In this document: piece after piece, positions 59,120 to 64,000 of the stretch
Layout of the letters: each line of letters begins with the position of its first letter
Numbering within the stretch: the first letter of the stretch is position 1
NCBI GenBank assembly: GCA_026414565.1
Contig: JAOAIT010000061.1
Span: forward strand, 124,001 to 188,000
DNA length: 64,000 bases
DNA from: Verrucomicrobiia bacterium
GTDB taxonomy: Bacteria; Verrucomicrobiota; Verrucomicrobiia; Limisphaerales; Fontisphaeraceae
Reading direction: 5' to 3'
Made by a program: the position numbers and the translations under genes
Notes under the pieces: model-generated
Told to the model about the DNA's origin: nothing
The model's input: only the letters and a program-made list of their open reading frames with translations
Database searches by the model: none

Positions 59120-59599
59120 GTGGACTTAAAAGACATCAAGGCCATCATAGACCTGATGAAAAAGAACTCGATTAGCGAGTTCGAGTTGGAAAAAGGGCAG
59201 GAGTTCAAAATCCGGCTCAAACGCGCCGCGGGCGGGGCTGCCGGCTCCGGCGCAGAGGAGGGGGGTATTCCGGCCTATGTGCCCGTGGTGGCCAGCCAGG
59301 CCCCTGCGGCGGTTGGTGCGGTGGCTCCCGCCCCGAGCGCGCCGGTACCCGCGGTCAACGAGGTGGAGATTAAGTCCCCGATGATTGGCACCTTCTATCG
59401 CGCCCCGTCGCCTGAGTCGGCTGCCTATGTGGAAGTGGGCACGGAGGTCAATCCCGACACCGTGGTTTGCATCATCGAACCCACCCCCCGCACCAACGAG
59501 ATTAAGGCCGAGATGCGTGGGGTTATCACCGCCGTGTTGGTGGACAATGCCAAGCCGGTGGAGTTTGGCCAGCCGCTGTTCAAGGTTCGCCCCTTGTAA
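59120..59599 (+). CDS. accB: acetyl-CoA carboxylase BCCP-like protein lacking biotinyl Lys
   Basis: A 159-residue protein in the accB position. The N-terminus (DLKDIKAIIDLMKKNSISEF) is typical, then an Ala/Pro linker, then the biotinyl domain starting KSPMIGTFYRAPSP with the thumb region and ending PVEFGQPLFKV. The hairpin tip that normally reads E-A-M-K-M reads E-P-T-P-R (residues 120-124), so no Lys is present at the biotin site (Pro at 123). The neighbouring E127 and IKAE are kept. Either another AccB supplies the biotin and this one is regulatory, or the reading is wrong. It is followed by accC 59 nt later. Confidence 0.9.
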   Translation: MDLKDIKAIIDLMKKNSISEFELEKGQEFKIRLKRAAGGAAGSGAEEGGIPAYVPVVASQAPAAVGAVAPAPSAPVPAVNEVEIKSPMIGTFYRAPSPESAAYVEVGTEVNPDTVVCIIEPTPRTNEIKAEMRGVITAVLVDNAKPVEFGQPLFKVRPL

Positions 59600-59618
59600 G
59601 CGAGGTTTGATGATTTGC

Positions 59619-59641
59619 AAGTTGTTATCCCGCAACAACTT
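59619..59641 (+). promoter_or_regulatory. hairpin between accB and accC
   Basis: AAGTTGTT at 59619-59626 pairs perfectly with AACAACTT at 59634-59641 across a 7-nt loop. No U-tract follows, so it is not a typical terminator. It may set the accB:accC ratio through mRNA stability or processing. Confidence 0.4.
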
Positions 59642-59658
59642 ACACACCATACCCCTGC

Positions 59659-61035
59659 ATGTTTGAGAAAATCCTCATCGCCAACCGCGGAGAAATTGCT
59701 GTACGCATCATCCGGGCCTGCCGCGAGCTGAACATCAAAACGGTGGCTGTGTTTTCGCAAGCCGATGCCAACAGCATCCACGTGCAACTGGCGGATGAGG
59801 CCATCTGCATTGGCAAGGGGCCGGCCTCAGAAAGCTACCTGCGGATTGAGCGGCTGATTTCGGCCGCGGAAATTGCCGATGTGGATGCCATCCACCCGGG
59901 GTATGGGTTTTTGTCGGAGAACGCCCATTTTGCGGATGTTTGCGAGAGCTGCAACATCCGGTTTATCGGGCCCAATCCCCGGGCTTTGGAGGCGCTGAAG
60001 GACAAGGCCACCAGCCGGGTGCTGGCCAAAAAGGCGGGGGTGCCGGTGCCGCCCGGGTCGGAAGGGCTGGTGGAGACCGAGCAGGAAGCCATTCAGGTGG
60101 CGCAGAAGATCGGCTATCCGGTGTTGATCAAGGCCATTGCCGGTGGCGGCGGGCGCGGCATGCGCCTGGTGCACAACGACATGAGCCTGATCAAAGGCTT
60201 CCACACCGCCCGTACGGAGGCCGAGAAGGCCTTTGGCAATTCGGGGGTGTATATCGAGAAATTCATTGAGAATCCCCGGCACATTGAATTTCAAATCCTG
60301 GGCGATAACCGCGGCAACATCATCCATCTGGGCGAGCGCGATTGCTCCATCCAGCGCCGCAACCAGAAAATCATTGAGGAAACCCCCTCCCCCTTCATCG
60401 AGCACAAGCACAAGGACTTGCGGAAGAAGATGGGCAAGGCCGCCATCAAGATTGCCGAGGCCGCGCACTATACCAACGCCGGCACGGTGGAATTTGTGGT
60501 GGATGACGCCGGCAACTTCTACTTCCTCGAGATGAACAAGCGGATTCAGGTGGAGCATCCCATCACCGAGGAGGTCACGGGCGTGGATTTGGTGAAACAG
60601 CAGATATTGCTGGCCATGGGTGAGCCATTGAAGCTTTCGGATGTGACCTTCAAAGGTCATGCCATTGAGTGCCGGATCAATGCGGAGGATCCCTTTGATG
60701 ATTTCCGGCCCAGCCCGGGACGGATTGAAATGTACTATCCGCCGGGGGGGCGGGGGGTGCGGCTGGACAGCCACGTATATGCGGGCTACACCATACCGCC
60801 CTATTACGATTCGATGATCGGCAAGCTCATCACCTACGGCAAGGACCGCCGGGAGGCGCTGGATCGCATGAGCCGGGCGTTGGGCGAATACATGATTACC
60901 GGCATCAAGACGACGATTCCTTTCGAGCAGGCCATTTTGCAGGACCCCAATTTCCGGCGGGGGGTGTACACCACCGCCTTTGTGGAACAGCTCCTGGGCA
61001 GTGCGCGGCGGGAGTTGTACGAGGAGAAATCCTGA
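59659..61035 (+). CDS. accC: acetyl-CoA carboxylase biotin carboxylase subunit
   Basis: ATP-grasp biotin carboxylase of 458 residues, full length. [20 protein letters not shown] begins the protein; [11 protein letters not shown] is the glycine-rich ATP loop; [25 protein letters not shown] and SMIGKLI are present. Two positions differ from E. coli AccC: RRNQK instead of RRHQK, and MNKR instead of MNTR. Other key residues (EMN, R, QVEH) are kept, so activity is likely. It is the second gene of accB-accC. Confidence 0.96.
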   Translation: MFEKILIANRGEIAVRIIRACRELNIKTVAVFSQADANSIHVQLADEAICIGKGPASESYLRIERLISAAEIADVDAIHPGYGFLSENAHFADVCESCNIRFIGPNPRALEALKDKATSRVLAKKAGVPVPPGSEGLVETEQEAIQVAQKIGYPVLIKAIAGGGGRGMRLVHNDMSLIKGFHTARTEAEKAFGNSGVYIEKFIENPRHIEFQILGDNRGNIIHLGERDCSIQRRNQKIIEETPSPFIEHKHKDLRKKMGKAAIKIAEAAHYTNAGTVEFVVDDAGNFYFLEMNKRIQVEHPITEEVTGVDLVKQQILLAMGEPLKLSDVTFKGHAIECRINAEDPFDDFRPSPGRIEMYYPPGGRGVRLDSHVYAGYTIPPYYDSMIGKLITYGKDRREALDRMSRALGEYMITGIKTTIPFEQAILQDPNFRRGVYTTAFVEQLLGSARRELYEEKS

Positions 61036-61065
61036 GCCGGGTACGGGGCCGTTTTTTCACGCCTT

Positions 61066-61731
61066 GTGAAGCCGCTTGCCGAGTGCCGGTTGTACGGGTT
61101 TGTGGACACCGCCTACCTGCGGGGACGCAAGCCCGCCGAGGTGGCCCGGGAATTGTGTCAGGGGGGGTGCGACATCCTCCAGCTTCGGGCCAAGGATTGT
61201 CCGCCGGAGGTGATCCGGCGGATGGCGGTGGAAGTCCTGCCGGTTACCCGGGATTACGGGGTGCCGCTGGTCATCAATGATCACCCGCAAATCGCCCTGG
61301 AGGTGGGCGCGGAGTTCTGCCATCTGGGACAGGAGGATTTTTTTGAGGCGGGCCATCAGCAGGTGGCCGAGCTGGTGCCGGCGGGCGCATCCCTTCAGAT
61401 CGGCCTTAGCACCCACGCCCCCGAGCAGGCCCGCCGGGCGCTGGCCGCCGGACCGGCTTATATAGCGATTGGGCCGGTTTTTGCCACCGGCACCAAACCC
61501 ACCGCCAAACCGGTGACGCTGGAATATGTCCGCTGGGCGGCGGCCCATGTGCCGATTCCTTGGTTTGCCATCGGGGGCATCACCCTGGAGAATGTGGCGG
61601 CCGTGATGGCCGCGGGTGCCCGGAGGATTTGCGTGGTTTCGGCCATCTTGAATGCGCCCGACGTGGCCGCCGCCTGCCGGGCTTTTCGTCGTGCCCTGGA
61701 CTTTGGCTCAGGTGCTGCCGGTCAGGCGTAA
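61066..61731 (+). CDS. thiE: thiamine-phosphate synthase
   Basis: TIM-barrel enzyme joining the pyrimidine and thiazole moieties, 221 residues from a GTG at 61066. LQLRAKD, VINDHPQIA and IAIGPVFATGTKP (phosphate loop) and AIGGITLEN are the family motifs. It starts 30 nt after accC on the same strand. Its last 24 nt overlap the convergent DUF2752 gene. Confidence 0.94.
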   Translation: MKPLAECRLYGFVDTAYLRGRKPAEVARELCQGGCDILQLRAKDCPPEVIRRMAVEVLPVTRDYGVPLVINDHPQIALEVGAEFCHLGQEDFFEAGHQQVAELVPAGASLQIGLSTHAPEQARRALAAGPAYIAIGPVFATGTKPTAKPVTLEYVRWAAAHVPIPWFAIGGITLENVAAVMAAGARRICVVSAILNAPDVAAACRAFRRALDFGSGAAGQA

Positions 61732-62190
61732 GAACCAGGGCAGGTTGCGCCAGACCATGTAGAAGAGCAGCACGGCCAGCAGCGCCCAGAGCGTCCAAGG
61801 CCGCCGGAAGGGGGTGGGCCAGTCGCGTCCGAAGGCCGCCCGCATGAATTCCCGCAGCACGACGTACGCCAGCAGGGGGGAGAGCACCACCAGCAGGGGG
61901 TTGAGCCGCCAGGCGGCGGCCAGGTCCCCATGCAGCAACGCATGGCCGGCCCGCAACCCGCCACAACCCGGGCATTGGAGGCCGGTGGTTTGGTAGAGGA
62001 AACATTTGGGGTAGAGGCGGCTTCCTTCCGGATTTACAAAATACAACACTGCCAGCCCGCCCACGGCGAGGAGGAGGGCCAGAGCCGCGGCCCAACGGGC
62101 CGGTTTTCGTGCCGGGAGCGGTTCAGCGGGCGCTGGCTGTGCGGTTTCCGGCGGGGGCGTCAGCAGCGGGGGCGGCTCAACGGACGACAT
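61708..62190 (-). CDS. DUF2752 membrane protein
   Basis: A 160-residue protein with a Pro-rich cytoplasmic tail and three or four TM helices. The signature TTGLQCPGCGGLRAGHALLHGDL defines the DUF2752 family; its CPxCGG motif suggests a thiol or metal role, but the function is unknown. The start overlaps the GYF-DUF4190 gene by 14 nt, so the two are co-transcribed. Confidence 0.9.
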   Translation of the reverse strand: MSSVEPPPLLTPPPETAQPAPAEPLPARKPARWAAALALLLAVGGLAVLYFVNPEGSRLYPKCFLYQTTGLQCPGCGGLRAGHALLHGDLAAAWRLNPLLVVLSPLLAYVVLREFMRAAFGRDWPTPFRRPWTLWALLAVLLFYMVWRNLPWFLRLTGST

Positions 62191-62644
62191 GGATCAAGGC
62201 ATTGGAGAGGGCGGCCACGAGGGTGGCCACCACGGACTCAACCAAACTTAAAATCCCCAGGATCAGCCCCACCACCGCCAGCGTCTGGCTGTGGGTATCC
62301 CGCTCGCGGCTGGCCTGAGCCAGGCCCAAGGTGGAGAAAAGGATGGCCAGAAGGTTGACGGGGCAGGCGCAACAACAGAGGCAGGAGCCCAAGAGCGAGA
62401 GCAGGCCGAAGACAAAGCCCCACAGGGCCATGGGGTTGGAGGTGGGGGGATGGCTGACGGCCCCAAGCGCCGCGGGGGGTGGAGGGGTCAATTCGGGGAA
62501 GGTATGCAGGGGACGCCAGGTGGGCTCCGCTTCGCTTCGGACCAAGGACTGGACATGCAGCCGTCCCTGGGCCAGCCATTGGCGGACCTCCTGCACGCTG
62601 GCCGGGCCGTATTCCCGGCCGTCGCCGCCGATTACCCTATACAT
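62177..62644 (-). CDS. GYF domain / DUF4190 membrane protein
   Basis: A 155-residue protein. The N-terminal GYF_2 domain (MYRVIGGDGREYGPASVQEVRQWLAQGRL, about residues 1-50) is a proline-ligand binder; the C-terminal part is two TM helices of the DUF4190 type, interrupted by a Cys cluster (CLCCCACP). It is upstream of the DUF2752 gene and is paralogous with the protein at 62820-63440. Confidence 0.88.
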   Translation of the reverse strand: MYRVIGGDGREYGPASVQEVRQWLAQGRLHVQSLVRSEAEPTWRPLHTFPELTPPPPAALGAVSHPPTSNPMALWGFVFGLLSLLGSCLCCCACPVNLLAILFSTLGLAQASRERDTHSQTLAVVGLILGILSLVESVVATLVAALSNALIHVVR

Positions 62645-62819
62645 GGCCTTGCGGTATCAGTTTAACGGCCGGGGGTGATTCTGGTTGCGGCGGGGCAAAA
62701 GGATCATGAATGCGCGCCCGGATTCCCATGCTGCATCCATCGGGGGCGTGGCGGCCCGCCTTTGGCTGGGGGGTCTTTGCCGGGAATGATTCATGGGGCC
62801 GGGGTGATGCCATGCCGGT

Positions 62820-63440
62820 TTATTTTTGAAAGGCGCTTTTGATCTCCGGCTTCATGAGGATCGTCAGACCCCAGATGCCAATGGGCAGGCCGATCAGACA
62901 GCAGCAACTGTTGCAGCAGGGGATCATGTTAAGAATCAACATGGCCATGGCGAAGCTGTAACTCCGCAGCTTGCGCATCTGCATTCCGGCCACGATGGTG
63001 GCGATGCCTAGGAATATGCCAATGATGGCGGAAATAATCCCCACCGTGCCGGACATAAGCTGAATAAACTTATCCATGTTGGGATCGCCGGTGGATTGGG
63101 TCATGGGCGTGGAGAGGCCCAGCAGGTTGCTGACCATGCCAAAGAGATTCCCGACGATGATCAAGGCCCCCAAAACCATCAAGCCCACGGCCGGCCCGGC
63201 CACCATTTCGGCGGGGTTGATTGCCGGAGCCGGGGCCAGCGGCGCCGCCACGCCGGGGACGGCAACTTCCTGCAATACCTGGGCAAACTCAGGGAAATCA
63301 CGCAGCGGTTTCCAATCCGTCATGCCCGGTCCTTGCGCCAGGGTGTCGCCGTTGGCGCGGCGCTCGCGAATCCATCCCTGCAACTCCAAGAGGCTGGCCG
63401 GCCCGTAGGTGTTGCCGTCGGCTCCGATGATTTTGTACAT
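62820..63440 (-). CDS. GYF domain membrane protein
   Basis: A 206-residue protein with a GYF_2 domain (MYKIIGADGNTYGPASLLELQGWI), an Ala/Pro linker and three or four TM helices. A Cys-rich turn (IPCCNSCCCLIGLPIG) lies near the end, as in the paralogue at 62177. The 175-nt gap to that paralogue holds no recognisable gene. Such proteins are common in Verrucomicrobiota and have unknown functions. Confidence 0.87.
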   Translation of the reverse strand: MYKIIGADGNTYGPASLLELQGWIRERRANGDTLAQGPGMTDWKPLRDFPEFAQVLQEVAVPGVAAPLAPAPAINPAEMVAGPAVGLMVLGALIIVGNLFGMVSNLLGLSTPMTQSTGDPNMDKFIQLMSGTVGIISAIIGIFLGIATIVAGMQMRKLRSYSFAMAMLILNMIPCCNSCCCLIGLPIGIWGLTILMKPEIKSAFQK

Positions 63441-63542
63441 AAACGATGGCGGATGTTATGAGGTTGCTAATGCCCTTACGCGAACCACAGTAAACCGCCC
63501 GGCTGGCGTTGGCAACCCGCAATTCCTCCGGAGAAGCAGACA

Positions 63543-63566
63543 GGGGCCGGATTTTATTCCGGCCCC
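63543..63566 (-). terminator. GC-rich hairpin, possible terminator of the last gene
   Basis: GGGGCCGG (63543-63550) and CCGGCCCC (63559-63566) form a perfect 8-bp stem with an 8-nt AT-rich loop. It lies about 94 nt downstream of the stop of the minus-strand gene at 63660. No T-tract follows, so it is a weak candidate. Confidence 0.3.
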
Positions 63567-63659
63567 GCTGCCGGGGATGGAATGGTGTCAACCCTGCCGC
63601 CCCTGTCCTGCCCAGGCCGCGGTGCAGCCGGCTGGAGTGTGGGGGGGCAACCGCCGCGC

Positions 63660-64000
63660 TCAGGCGACGGTGGGGACGATGTAGGGTGCGCGGTAGTTGC
63701 GGGTGAGCATCTGGTTGGCGGCCTGGTTGCCCAGGAAGGTCTCGCTGCGCGGGTCCATGCGGAGCGGCACGCCCAGCGTCAACAAGTCCTTGGTGATGTC
63801 CACGTTATTGGCCGCCAGATGGGCCGCCATGCGGTCAAAGGCTTCCTGGAATCCTTTGTCCGCCTTGATGGCCTCACGGATTTCGTCCGGGTTTTTCTTT
63901 ACGCCCAGGCGATAGGAGATGTTGCCGGTATGGCAGAGCGCGCTGGAGAGATGTCCTTCGAGGATGTCGGCGTTCAGGTCCTCGTATTTGCGGCTGCGGA
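63660..64000 (-). CDS. Gfo/Idh/MocA oxidoreductase, C-terminal part only
   Basis: The stop (TGA, complement at 63660-63662) ends a frame open to the window edge; the N-terminus lies beyond it. The visible residues include NADILEGHLSSALCHTGNIS and MDPRSETFLGNQAANQML, typical C-terminal sequence of this family in Verrucomicrobiota. The NAD domain and any Tat leader are outside the window. Confidence 0.85.
   Translation of the reverse strand, partial: RSRKYEDLNADILEGHLSSALCHTGNISYRLGVKKNPDEIREAIKADKGFQEAFDRMAAHLAANNVDITKDLLTLGVPLRMDPRSETFLGNQAANQMLTRNYRAPYIVPTVA

Overview
The window is a GC-rich chromosomal segment that looks like the genome of a Verrucomicrobiota bacterium, probably of the Limisphaerales/Pedosphaera-like lineage. 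That placement is an inference from content: a Minf_1886-like protein, several Tat-exported Gfo/Idh/MocA oxidoreductases, a lipoprotein with a DUF1080-type domain, a CotH-kinase/EF-hand secreted protein, GYF-domain membrane proteins, and secreted proteins ending in the 'YELQVSDDLRQW...FYRVIAR' style of tail. Genes are dense and in short operons on both strands. I see no insertion sequence, prophage, CRISPR array, rRNA or integrase. One tRNA (Val, UAC) is present.

Layout. 1-4556 (minus): an RND efflux pump (permease truncated by the window edge, plus its fusion protein) and a thioredoxin / DUF2892 / small Cys-containing membrane protein operon. 4864-15207 (plus, interrupted by a DEAD-box helicase on minus): a large phosphorelay cluster. 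It holds two hybrid histidine kinases, a double-receiver protein, a lone receiver, and a protein fusing two DHp modules, a receiver and a nucleotide cyclase. ribE follows 18 nt later. 15912-21490: aroE-pilD, a DUF1080 lipoprotein, a membrane protein with a GT9 glycosyltransferase, and a GH43 glycosidase. 21625-26431: M16 protease, Minf_1886-like protein, a tiny unlisted membrane peptide and MurJ. 26599-30164: small membrane protein, YceI, LptF/G permease, Dtd and a sugar isomerase/epimerase. 30218-40681: coiled-coil protein, tRNA-Val, short MgtE, Gfo/Idh plus NagB-like pair, odhA-odhB, and another Gfo/Idh. 40787-47761 (plus): apt, DAHP synthase, speA, membrane protein, MFS transporter and an orphan ABC-2 permease. 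47785-56330: MBL hydrolase, pyrC, a beta-CASP hydrolase, a DUF6580-like membrane protein, GT2, a secreted protein and a CotH protein. 56556-64000: FHA-cyclase, FmdB, PpnP, aroQ, accB-accC, thiE, DUF2752 and GYF proteins, and a truncated Gfo/Idh.

How the parts fit. The window carries three shikimate-pathway genes (DAHP synthase, aroQ, aroE), the first steps of fatty-acid synthesis (accBC), pyrimidine (pyrC), purine salvage (apt), riboflavin and thiamine genes, and two TCA-cycle subunits. The accessory interest lies in signalling and in lineage-specific variants of core enzymes.

Two observations stand out. First, the accB product keeps the whole biotinyl-domain fold pattern, but its biotin-acceptor motif (normally A-M-K-M) reads P-T-P-R, so the lysine is absent. 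Its leader also contains a promoter followed by a terminator-like hairpin. Second, the phosphorelay cluster carries a series of degenerate modules: a receiver with Glu at the phospho-Asp position, another with Asn, a pseudo-receiver inside the first kinase, a second DHp lacking its His, and a cyclase lacking the Asn/Arg transition-state pair. By contrast, the FHA-cyclase at 56556-57440 keeps all these residues. These are read directly from the sequence; their functional meaning is inference.
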